Shown: positions 1-5,060 of the stretch, piece after piece | Numbering within the stretch: the stretch's first letter is position 1 | Layout of the letters: each line of letters begins with the position of its first letter | Assembly: GCA_955652795.1 (NCBI GenBank) | Contig: CATPBQ010000183.1 | Location: 1-5,060, forward strand | DNA length: 5,060 bases | Direction of reading: 5' to 3' | Source: an uncultured Steroidobacteraceae bacterium | Lineage (GTDB): Bacteria > Pseudomonadota > Gammaproteobacteria > Steroidobacterales > Steroidobacteraceae | Translations under genes and position numbers: made by a program | Notes under the pieces: generated by a model | Seen by the model: only the letters and a program-made list of their open reading frames with translations | What the model was told of the DNA's origin: nothing | Database searches by the model: none

Positions 1-1
1 A

Positions 2-322
2 CGCACGTACGCTGCATCCGCGGGTGGCATCGTGCTCACCTGGAAGCGCGTGGGCGCCGACGGCGAGGAGAGCTCCGTTGAAACGAGCTACAAGTACGAC
101 GGCAAGGACTATCCCGTCACGGGGTCGCCCGATTTCGACGCACTCAGCGTGAAGCGCGTCGACGCCAACACAGTCGATTCGACTCAGAAGCGCATGGGCA
201 AGACCGTCGGTACCACCAAGCGGACCGTGTCCAAGGACGGAAAAACGCTGACGCTCGTCAGCAAACTGACGAATGCCAAGGGCGAGGTGGTGAATACGAC
301 CCTGGTTTACGATCGCCAGTGA
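2..322 (+). CDS. Small conserved protein of unknown function, C-terminal part (5' end outside window)
   Basis: The frame is open from base 2 to the TGA at 320-322, giving 106 residues, and the true start lies upstream. The GTG at 32 is in frame but is not a credible start, because the reading continues upstream and no ribosome binding site precedes it. The visible part alternates charged and hydrophobic residues as short beta strands do. It contains YKYDGKDYPVTG, then DALSVKRVDANT, TVSKDGKTLTLVSK and TNAKGEVVNTTLVYDRQ. From memory, this pattern of a 'DGKDYPVTG' turn, a 'KDGKTLT' hairpin and a closing 'YD+Q' occurs in small, usually exported, lipocalin-sized hypothetical proteins of proteobacteria and acidobacteria. 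No catalytic residues or membrane segments are visible and no function can be assigned. A signal peptide would lie in the missing part. A GC-rich hairpin follows the stop codon at 360-391. Confidence 0.8.
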   Translation, partial: RTYAASAGGIVLTWKRVGADGEESSVETSYKYDGKDYPVTGSPDFDALSVKRVDANTVDSTQKRMGKTVGTTKRTVSKDGKTLTLVSKLTNAKGEVVNTTLVYDRQ

Positions 323-359
323 CGCGCCCGCGCGGCGCACGTCGCTCCACTGTACGAAA

Positions 360-391
360 CCGCGGCGGGCGGGAGGGGACGCTCGCCGCGG
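360..391 (+). terminator. GC-rich hairpin after the first gene, possible terminator
   Basis: Bases 360-370 pair with 381-391 to form an 11-bp stem with one G-U pair, closing a 10-base loop. It starts 38 bases after the stop codon of the upstream gene. No T-run follows, so it is either a weak intrinsic terminator or an RNA 3'-end stabiliser. Confidence 0.45.
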
Positions 392-399
392 CGACGGCT

Positions 400-414
400 G
401 TGAACACGGTTCAC
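400..414. repeat. Short perfect inverted repeat (6-bp arms, 3-base spacer)
   Basis: GTGAAC at 400-405 and GTTCAC at 409-414 are exact reverse complements separated by ACG. The form fits a small operator half-site pair, but no promoter is evident next to it, so chance is possible. Confidence 0.3.
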
Positions 415-551
415 CGCGGAGGCTCGTCTGGCGGAGGCAAATGTCCTTAGCCTTCAGCGACTTCCTCGCAGTCCCCTCCTGCGCCCGCTCCAACGCCTGC
501 GCTCTCGGCATGGCTATAACGTTCTACGGTTGACGCATTGCAGTCACTTAC

Positions 552-582
552 GAGCGGCCGCTTTCGCGCTCTAAGGCCGCTC
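552..582. repeat. Inverted repeat with 8-bp perfect arms
   Basis: GAGCGGCC at 552-559 is the exact reverse complement of GGCCGCTC at 575-582, with a 15-base spacer. It could form a hairpin on either strand. It lies about 50 bases upstream of the possible -10 box for the GYD gene. Neither flank has a T-run, so a terminator role is weakly supported. Confidence 0.4.
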
Positions 583-631
583 ACGGCGGTGTGCTCGGAG
601 GTCGCGCCTCGTTCTCCGGACGGGCTGAGCT

Positions 632-637
632 TAGAAT
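632..637 (+). promoter_or_regulatory. Possible -10 box for the GYD-domain gene
   Basis: TAGAAT matches the sigma-70 consensus TATAAT at five of six positions. The sequence 16-18 bases upstream has no good -35 hexamer (around 609-614 it reads TCGTTC), so this is a weak candidate. If it is real, transcription would start near 644 and leave an untranslated leader of roughly 95 bases that includes the hairpin at 674-692. Confidence 0.3.
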
Positions 638-673
638 GCGCCTCGTACCGCTCGAGGTGCCGACACGTTAGCC

Positions 674-692
674 CGTCCCGGAAGTCGGGACG
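674..692 (+). promoter_or_regulatory. Hairpin in the probable leader of the GYD gene
   Basis: CGTCCCG at 674-680 pairs perfectly with CGGGACG at 686-692 around the 5-base loop GAAGT. It ends 45 bases before the start codon. No T-run follows, so it does not look like an attenuator. It could be a leader structure or a DNA operator; the sequence alone does not decide. Confidence 0.4.
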
Positions 693-724
693 ACATTCGA
701 CAGCGAAATCGCCTGCGATATCTG

Positions 725-731
725 TAAGGAG
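725..731 (+). promoter_or_regulatory. Strong Shine-Dalgarno site of the GYD gene
   Basis: TAAGGAG is a near-consensus ribosome binding site, six bases before the ATG at 738. It fixes the start of the GYD-domain protein. Confidence 0.8.
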
Positions 732-737
732 AAGACC

Positions 738-1058
738 ATGCCCAAATTCCTCATTGAAGCGTCCTATACGGCCGAAGGTTTGCGGGGTCTACAGAAGGAC
801 AAGGCATCCGGACGCAAGCAAGCAGTAACAAAGCTTGTTGAAAGCCTCGAAGGAAAGGTCGAAGGGCTGTACTTCGCGCTCGGTGAACATGACGTGGTGA
901 TTATTGCGGATTTGCCCGACACCGTCAGCGCCGCGGCGCTGTCTCTGGGCGCGTCGGCTACGGGCCTCGTCCGAACGAAGTCCACTGCGCTTCTCACCGT
1001 CGAGGAAACTGATCGCGCGTTAACAAAGAAGATCACCTACCGCGGCCCGGGCGCATAA
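738..1058 (+). CDS. GYD-domain protein
   Basis: This is a complete 106-residue protein. It begins with MPKFLIEASYT, where a beta strand leads into the helix with GLRGLQKDKASGR that is typical of GYD-domain proteins (Pfam PF08734). The segment KVEGLYFALGEHDVVIIADLPD (about residues 40-61) carries the family's name-giving motif, here GEHD at 49-52 instead of the usual G-x-Y-D. Next comes SAAALSLGASATG and a closing strand RTKSTALLTVEE. The length matches the family, which forms small alpha-beta ferredoxin-like folds. The biochemical function of GYD proteins is not established, and no signal peptide or membrane segment is visible, so it should be cytoplasmic. The start is supported by the TAAGGAG site. 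The gene appears monocistronic, with a long leader before it, a hairpin terminator 11 bases after its stop, and a convergent gene beyond. Confidence 0.9.
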   Translation: MPKFLIEASYTAEGLRGLQKDKASGRKQAVTKLVESLEGKVEGLYFALGEHDVVIIADLPDTVSAAALSLGASATGLVRTKSTALLTVEETDRALTKKITYRGPGA

Positions 1059-1068
1059 CTGATCGAAC

Positions 1069-1097
1069 ACCCGCCGCGCCTGACCTGTGCGGCGGGT
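1069..1097 (+). terminator. Intrinsic-type terminator after the GYD gene
   Basis: ACCCGCCGC at 1069-1077 pairs perfectly with GCGGCGGGT at 1089-1097, a 9-bp stem around an 11-base loop. Inner G-U and C-G pairs could extend the stem. It begins 11 bases after the stop codon and is followed by ATTCT, a poor but T-containing tail. Because it lies between convergent genes it may also stop transcription from the minus strand. Confidence 0.65.
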
Positions 1098-1138
1098 ATT
1101 CTCCGTCTACTGGCGCGTAATGCATACGCATCGCCTTT

Positions 1139-1167
1139 GCTCGCTTGCCGGGAGGCATAGGGCGAGC
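1139..1167 (-). terminator. Hairpin just after the MFS stop codon, possible terminator
   Basis: GCTCGC at 1139-1144 pairs with GCGAGC at 1162-1167. Inside it, TGCC at 1146-1149 pairs with GGCA at 1154-1157 around a GGGA tetraloop. On the minus strand it starts three bases after the MFS stop codon. No T-run follows on that strand, so it may act only weakly or stabilise the transcript end. Confidence 0.4.
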
Positions 1168-1169
1168 GC

Positions 1170-2429
1170 CTATCCGCCTGCCGATGCGGTTGCCGGGGCC
1201 GAGGCCAGCAACTTAAAGCGCAGTCTCAGCAATCGCGCCGCGAACATCAGCACACCGAATCCGGCCACTCCCAACCCGGCGTCTGTTAACAGCATTGCCA
1301 AAGTCCCGGCGCGGTCGTGTACGGAACCTTCAATCAGCGTCGGATAGGCAAACGCCAAATTCGCGAGTGACCACAGGGTCGCGGCTTTAGTCGATGCCGC
1401 GCCCCTACCGATAGCCTTCATTACGATGCCGAGGAGGGTCGCGTAGCAAGCGGTTGCCAAAGCCCGATAGAGGAGCTCAATAACCAGGAAATACATGGCC
1501 GTGCGTGGGGAAAACGCCAACCCAAGCATTACCCCGATCAGCGTCCACCCAAGTATCACGTACGCATTCCAGGGACTGATACGCGTGGTAAGCCAGCCCG
1601 CAAAGATCGCGCCTGCGATGTTGGTCACCGCCCCGAGAGCGCCCAATGATGCGAGTTGGTCGGGGCTTACAGCCCATTCGCGCGCAATTAACCCAATCAG
1701 ACCGGCTTCCGTCCCTGCCCCGAACGGGATCACACACAGGACCGCGATCAGGACACCATTACGTGTGCGAGCAAAGGCCCAGAGGTCGACGAGTGCCGAG
1801 AACAGCGCCTTTGGAAGCTCGCGCAGTGGCGCCGGGCGCCGGGGCAACGCAAGCAGGATCGCGCTCCCGGCGAGCGCCGCAGCGCCTACGCTAAGGGTCG
1901 CGGCAACGGTTCGCCCCGACAAATGCGTCAACAGCCAGAGTGTGCCCGCACCCCCAACCGCTTTGGCGAAAGTGCCGCCTGCGGTGTAGTAGCCGCTCGC
2001 GCGGCCAAGCTGCGCTCCGGGGACGTCATACGCCATGATGCCTTTAACGGCGACCGCCGCGATGGCTGCTCCCGATGAAGAGGAGAACGCGAGTACCGTC
2101 ATGAGGGGGACCGCCGCGGTGTTCCACGGGGCGATGAGCAGCGCAGCCAGGCCTGCGCACATCACCGTCGAGCCTGCGACATACCACAGTCGTCTCGTCA
2201 AGCAAGCGTCCACCATCGGTGCCCAAACGAACTCCAGCGTGAACGCGAGCGACGTGGCGGCGATAATTCCAGCCGCCTGATGGACCGGCACTCCCGCTTT
2301 CACCAGACTGCTGCCCAACGCCAGTCCGACAACGCCAGTGGGCCACGCCGTACACGCGTGCAGAAAGAAGAACGCGAACGGGGGGCAGGTGCGTCCGCGA
2401 TTGTCGGCAGGCGACACCGCCACCGCCAT
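1170..2429 (-). CDS. MFS transporter, AmpG/PAT-like
   Basis: This 419-residue protein has the length and hydrophobic profile of a 12-helix major facilitator carrier in the inner membrane. Helix 1 lies around residues 18-40. The segment LEFVWAPMVD (65-74) followed by TRR matches the loop 2-3 signature of the AmpG/PAT branch (K-F-L-W-A-P-L-x-D-R), and KGIMAYDVPGAQLGRASG (129-146) resembles the region before helix 5 in that branch. A polar stretch near 196-226 separates the two six-helix halves. AmpG itself imports anhydromuropeptides, but this protein is too divergent for that substrate to be assumed. The ATG at 2429 has only a weak ribosome binding site (GAG about ten bases upstream); GTG codons 3 and 5 are alternatives. 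It lies 126 bases downstream of the amidase on the same strand, so it may be co-transcribed and carry that enzyme's substrate or product. Confidence 0.85.
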   Translation of the reverse strand: MAVAVSPADNRGRTCPPFAFFFLHACTAWPTGVVGLALGSSLVKAGVPVHQAAGIIAATSLAFTLEFVWAPMVDACLTRRLWYVAGSTVMCAGLAALLIAPWNTAAVPLMTVLAFSSSSGAAIAAVAVKGIMAYDVPGAQLGRASGYYTAGGTFAKAVGGAGTLWLLTHLSGRTVAATLSVGAAALAGSAILLALPRRPAPLRELPKALFSALVDLWAFARTRNGVLIAVLCVIPFGAGTEAGLIGLIAREWAVSPDQLASLGALGAVTNIAGAIFAGWLTTRISPWNAYVILGWTLIGVMLGLAFSPRTAMYFLVIELLYRALATACYATLLGIVMKAIGRGAASTKAATLWSLANLAFAYPTLIEGSVHDRAGTLAMLLTDAGLGVAGFGVLMFAARLLRLRFKLLASAPATASAGG

Positions 2430-2555
2430 CAGTGAAGTCTCGATTGCTTCACCACGGTCATTGAGCGGTCTATCACGAATGGTTCCTGCCGCTCGCAGGC
2501 CGGCGCGTGGCTACCCGCTGGACCAGACTGCCGTATCGATGCCAGAGGCTGTTCA

Positions 2556-4013
2556 TCACGGCCTAGGGTCCGGAATCGGACCCAGCATCATCTCCAGAGA
2601 TAGCCCAAGGGCAAGCACGGCGCGATCATTCCCCATCAAGGCGTCGAACTCGAGTCCGACCGGCAGACCGTCGGACGTCATCCCTGCAGGGAGGATCAAA
2701 CTGGCCATGCTTGCGCAGCTTCCCAGAGACGTGTTGCGAGCTATCGCGAGGTTCAGCGGCACTTTCTGCCCGCGAATTGTGACCTCCGCTTCTTCGCCGA
2801 TCTGCGGCGCAGGGATCATGACTGGCGGAAATGCCAAGGCGACGATGCCGTGCAGTTCAAAGTGGCGCTGGATCTCCTCGCGCATTCGTAGTCTCTGAAC
2901 CAGCGCGGATTCGTAGGCGTCCTGCGAGGGTCGATTGGGGGGCAGCGAGTACGTCTTGAACGCGCCTCGGATGCCGTCACTGGCTTGTTGCAGCAGTTGG
3001 TCAAATGTGACGCCCGTGCCTTGTGCTTCGAGAAAGGCAGCGATGGCGGGCATCGCCTCGTACGAAATGATCGTGATCGCGGTGCCGATTGCCGCTTTCG
3101 CGACCTCTGGGAGCTCGGCCTCGACCAACGTCACCCCGGCGGCGCGCAGCGCGTGAAATGCTTCGGTGGTGACGCGCTCGACCTCGGGGTCGAGACCGCT
3201 CAGCAGGGACGCGGGGGCAATGCCGATGCGGACGCCCTTCAACGGGGTCGCTGTCAGGGGCGCGCGATCGCCAGTCACCGCCGCGTCGAACAGTGCAAGG
3301 TCTCCAACGGAACGCGCCAAGGGGCCTGCCTGATCAAACTTGGCATCCGTGAGCGGCATGATCCCATCGCCCGGGTAACGCCCGAAGCTCGGGCGCAGCC
3401 CCGCCAGTCCGCACATTGTGGCGGGAACGCGAATGGATCCCAGGGTGTCCTCGGCGACGGCCAACGGCGCCATTCTGGCGGCAACGGCGGCGCCGGACCC
3501 GCCACTGCTCCCGCCAGGCACACGCGTCGGGTCATAGGGGTTGTGAACCGATCCGAAGATCGCGTTGTTGCTCGTCCAGCCGTACGACAACTCATGGAGA
3601 TTCGTCTTGCCCATGAGGATGCCGCCCTGGGCCAACAATGACTTGAGCACTCCAGCATCGTCTCTCGGCCTGAAGTTGCACAATGCCCTCGTCCCATTTG
3701 ACGTGGGCAGCGCCTTGGAGTTGACGCTGTCCTTCACGGGAATGGGCAACCCATGCAGAGCGCCCATGGCACCGCCGGAGGCGCGCACCTTGTCGGCGGC
3801 CCGGGCGGCCTCCAGCACCATCTCTTTGTCCAGCGTGCGAAAGGCGTTCAGGCTTTCGAGATGCTGCGCGCGGTCGAGCAGCGCACGTGCGTAGTCTTCT
3901 GCCTTGAGGTCTCCGTTTCGCATTGCGGCCACTGCAGCGACGGCCGTGAGGTCAGTGAGACCCTGCCGCTTGTCGGCGCGATTGGATCGACTCGGAAGCG
4001 TGTCCGCGGCGGC
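2556..4013 (-). CDS. Amidase-signature hydrolase, indoleacetamide-hydrolase-like; 5' end probably lost
   Basis: The enzyme hydrolyses an amide to acid and ammonia. Numbering from the first in-frame ATG (3923), 455 residues follow. The catalytic triad is complete: Lys64 in IPVKDS, cis-Ser139 in PGGSSGGSG and nucleophile Ser163 in DTLGSIRVP. The Lys-Ser and Ser-Ser spacings of 75 and 24 equal those of fatty acid amide hydrolase (142/217/241). GKTNLHELSYGWTSNN and the ending of the protein match the indoleacetamide hydrolase/mandelamide amidase branch; the substrate is unknown. Family similarity reaches upstream of that ATG through LTDLTAVAAVAA to about 4013, and VAAADTLPSRSNRADK resembles the end of an export signal. 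No ATG occurs there; GTG exists at 3932 and, inside transposase debris, at 4235 and 4238, none with a good ribosome binding site. The coordinates therefore mark homology, not a proven start. The gene may be inactive or expressed from an adopted start. Confidence 0.85.
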   Translation of the reverse strand, partial: AAADTLPSRSNRADKRQGLTDLTAVAAVAAMRNGDLKAEDYARALLDRAQHLESLNAFRTLDKEMVLEAARAADKVRASGGAMGALHGLPIPVKDSVNSKALPTSNGTRALCNFRPRDDAGVLKSLLAQGGILMGKTNLHELSYGWTSNNAIFGSVHNPYDPTRVPGGSSGGSGAAVAARMAPLAVAEDTLGSIRVPATMCGLAGLRPSFGRYPGDGIMPLTDAKFDQAGPLARSVGDLALFDAAVTGDRAPLTATPLKGVRIGIAPASLLSGLDPEVERVTTEAFHALRAAGVTLVEAELPEVAKAAIGTAITIISYEAMPAIAAFLEAQGTGVTFDQLLQQASDGIRGAFKTYSLPPNRPSQDAYESALVQRLRMREEIQRHFELHGIVALAFPPVMIPAPQIGEEAEVTIRGQKVPLNLAIARNTSLGSCASMASLILPAGMTSDGLPVGLEFDALMGNDRAVLALGLSLEMMLGPIPDPRP

Positions 4014-4168
4014 TACCCCTGTTGTCCTTGGATTTTCGCTGCCTCTGAGGCCCAGTGACCCTGACCTCGCATCGCGAACTCTCTCGGCGTCAGGTTCCCG
4101 AGGAGGCTGTGCGGACAGCGTGCATTGTAGTCGATGCGCCAGCGCGTGCGCAGCTGCGGGCCTTCCAG
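4013..4168 (-). mobile_element. IS3-family transposase remnant (C-terminus of OrfB)
   Basis: A minus-strand frame ending in TAG at 4015-4013 encodes WRIDYN (from 4141), then PHSLLG and LTPREFA, the hallmark C-terminal pattern of IS3-family OrfB integrases (W-R-x-D-Y-N, P-H-S-x-L-G, T-P-x-E-F-A). About 25 more residues follow before the stop. The frame is open only back to a stop at 4234-4232, and resemblance fades upstream of LEG at about 4168. The DDE catalytic core and OrfA are missing, and no terminal inverted repeat was recognised. It is a dead fragment of about 50 codons. It sits immediately upstream of the amidase coding region on the same strand, where that gene's start and promoter would be expected. 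Confidence 0.75.
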
Positions 4169-4337
4169 GGGATACAACCGTCGTACATCCTTCTCGACGT
4201 ACCGGGCCTGGGGCGCGCTCTCGACCCGGTGTCACCACTCCCGATAGACTGCGGGTCGGAACCACAATTCGGGCGTAAGGTCCTATGCTACCGCCCCATG
4301 ATTCTGCCCAGAAAAAAAAACGAGTGGGGAAGCCGTT
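4169..4337. other. Divergent intergenic region between the transposase remnant and the ABC gene
   Basis: No gene is recognisable here. The stretch contains a run of nine A at 4312-4320, unusual in this GC-rich setting, and a loose -10 candidate TATGCT at 4284-4289 with no matching -35 box. A promoter for the ABC gene is expected here but is not clearly visible. Upstream parts may still be decayed insertion-sequence DNA. Confidence 0.4.
4326..4332 (+). promoter_or_regulatory. Ribosome binding site of the ABC ATPase gene
   Basis: The purine-rich GGGGAAG contains GGGGA, which ends seven bases before the ATG at 4338. It supports that ATG over internal GTG codons such as the one at codon 4. Confidence 0.55.
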
Positions 4338-5060
4338 ATGGCGGTCGTGCCGCACAGCACAGCTGACAGTTTCATCATCGAAACGCGCCACTTGACAAAG
4401 GAGTTCAGCGGCTTTGTCGCGGTGAGCAACGTCGACCTGCGGGTGCGGCGCGGTCAGATCCACGCGCTGATCGGTCCCAACGGCGCGGGCAAGACAACCT
4501 TCTTCAACCTGCTCACCAAGTTCCTGATTCCTACCCGTGGCCAGATCGTCTACCGCGGTGAGGACATCACCTTCGAGAGGCCGGCTGAGGTCGCGCGCCG
4601 CGGTATCATCCGCTCGTTCCAGTTGTCCGCGGTGTTCCCCCATCTGACAGTGCTCGAAAACGTTCGCATCGCCCTGCAGCGCTCGCTTGCGACGACGTTC
4701 CATTTCTGGAAGCGCGAATCGAGTCTGGAAGTTCTCAACGCGCGGGCCGTGGCACTGCTGGACGTAGTGGACCTCGGTGCGTTCGCGCGCATGGTCGCGG
4801 TTGAGTTGCCCTACGGCCGCAAGCGCGCGCTCGAGATCGCTACCACGCTGGCGATGGACCCCGAGTTGATGCTGCTGGATGAACCGACCCAGGGAATGGG
4901 CCACGAGGACGTCGACCGAGTCACGGCCCTCATCAAGCAGGCATCGGCGAATCGCACGATCCTCATGGTCGAGCACAATATGCACGTGGTCTCCAAGATT
5001 GCCGATACCATCACGGTCCTGCAGCGGGGCCAGATCATTGCCAGCGGCACCTACGCCGAA
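4338..5060 (+). CDS. ABC transporter ATP-binding protein, LivG type (3' end outside window)
   Basis: The frame is open from ATG 4338 to the window edge, 241 codons; the LivG family averages about 250, so little is missing. It is the cytoplasmic ATPase of a branched-chain amino acid or amide importer. Walker A is GPNGAGKTT (46-54), the Q-loop glutamine is Q95 in SFQ, and Walker B is LMLLDEP with D181 and E182. The switch histidine is H213 in VEHNM. The LivG-like features are FFNLLTKFLIPTRGQI after Walker A, RSFQLSAVFPHLTVLENV, and a long insertion around 114-135. The signature motif reads LPYGRKR (157-163), with proline where LSGGQ has serine; this variant occurs in LivG-like proteins. The D-loop region is TQGMGHED. 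Permease, binding-protein and LivF-like genes would be expected downstream, but this cannot be seen. The gene is divergent from the amidase, so shared regulation is possible but unproven. Confidence 0.93.
   Translation, partial: MAVVPHSTADSFIIETRHLTKEFSGFVAVSNVDLRVRRGQIHALIGPNGAGKTTFFNLLTKFLIPTRGQIVYRGEDITFERPAEVARRGIIRSFQLSAVFPHLTVLENVRIALQRSLATTFHFWKRESSLEVLNARAVALLDVVDLGAFARMVAVELPYGRKRALEIATTLAMDPELMLLDEPTQGMGHEDVDRVTALIKQASANRTILMVEHNMHVVSKIADTITVLQRGQIIASGTYAE

Larger units (their letters stand above)
323..737. other. Intergenic region without a convincing gene
   Basis: These 415 bases separate the first gene from the GYD gene. No frame here shows recognisable protein content. The stretch holds a GC-rich hairpin at 360-391, a short dyad at 400-414, a second hairpin at 552-582 and a third at 674-692. 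It also has a 9-base direct repeat, GCGCCTCGT, at 604-612 and 638-646, a possible -10 box at 632-637 and the ribosome binding site of the downstream gene. No tRNA-like fold was seen. The part from about 421 to 550 shows nothing I can interpret. Confidence 0.6.

Noticed and set aside
1..511. A minus-strand frame from ATG 511 that stays open to the window start (about 170 codons).
   Set aside because: It is opposite the recognisable plus-strand protein ending at 322, has no family resemblance I can name, and no ribosome binding site stands before the ATG. It looks like a base-composition shadow.
515..520. TATAAC resembling a -10 box.
   Set aside because: The sequence 16-18 bases upstream (around AACGCC) is unlike a -35 box, and no gene starts nearby.
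530..535. TTGACG resembling a -35 box upstream of the GYD gene.
   Set aside because: No -10-like hexamer occurs at the right distance (the sequence there is AGCGGC), and it is about 200 bases from the gene.
2485..2499. A 5-bp inverted repeat CCTGC/GCAGG between the amidase and MFS genes.
   Set aside because: It is too short and lacks a T-run on either strand, so it is not a convincing terminator.
4298..4366. A short plus-strand frame ATG 4298 to TGA 4366 overlapping the ABC start.
   Set aside because: It has 22 codons, no ribosome binding site and no resemblance to a leader peptide. Its A-run only encodes lysines by chance.
4392..4397. A perfect -35 hexamer TTGACA on the plus strand.
   Set aside because: It lies inside the ABC gene as part of codons for HLTK, and no -10 box follows at 16-18 bases.
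4014..4985. Extension of the amidase frame upstream to an ATG at 4985, giving an 809-residue protein.
   Set aside because: The extra part is antisense to the ABC ATPase, which has every expected motif in order, and it also crosses the transposase remnant. It shows no amidase similarity. Long open frames opposite GC-rich genes are common.

Overview
The window is GC-rich bacterial DNA. It carries a GYD-domain protein, an AmpG-like carrier, an amidase of the indoleacetamide-hydrolase type and a LivG-type ABC ATPase. This mix suggests a proteobacterium of soil or plant habitats, perhaps Burkholderiales or Rhizobiales, but that assignment is an inference from gene content and no marker gene is present.

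Layout. (1) 2-322, plus strand: C-terminal part of a small beta-rich protein of unknown function, cut by the window start. (2) 323-737: 415 bases without a convincing gene, holding three GC-rich hairpins, a short dyad, a weak promoter candidate and a clear Shine-Dalgarno site. (3) 738-1058, plus: complete GYD-domain protein, followed by a hairpin terminator. (4) 1170-2429, minus: 12-helix MFS carrier related to the AmpG/PAT group, convergent with the GYD gene. (5) 2556-about 4013, minus: amidase-signature hydrolase with an intact Lys-Ser-Ser triad but no good start codon. (6) 4013-about 4168, minus: C-terminal remnant of an IS3-family transposase, lying exactly where the amidase start should be. 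(7) 4338-5060 and beyond, plus: ATP-binding subunit of a branched-chain amino acid/amide-type ABC importer, cut by the window end.

The amidase and MFS genes lie head to tail on the minus strand, 126 bases apart, and could be co-transcribed, so that one protein hydrolyses an amide and the other moves the substrate or product. The ABC gene is divergent and probably begins a separate importer operon beyond the window. The main observation is the junction near 4013: transposase debris runs into the amidase with no recognisable ATG, ribosome binding site or promoter. This suggests that an insertion/deletion removed the amidase's 5' end. I see no CRISPR array, RNA gene, phage module or clearly new multi-gene system.
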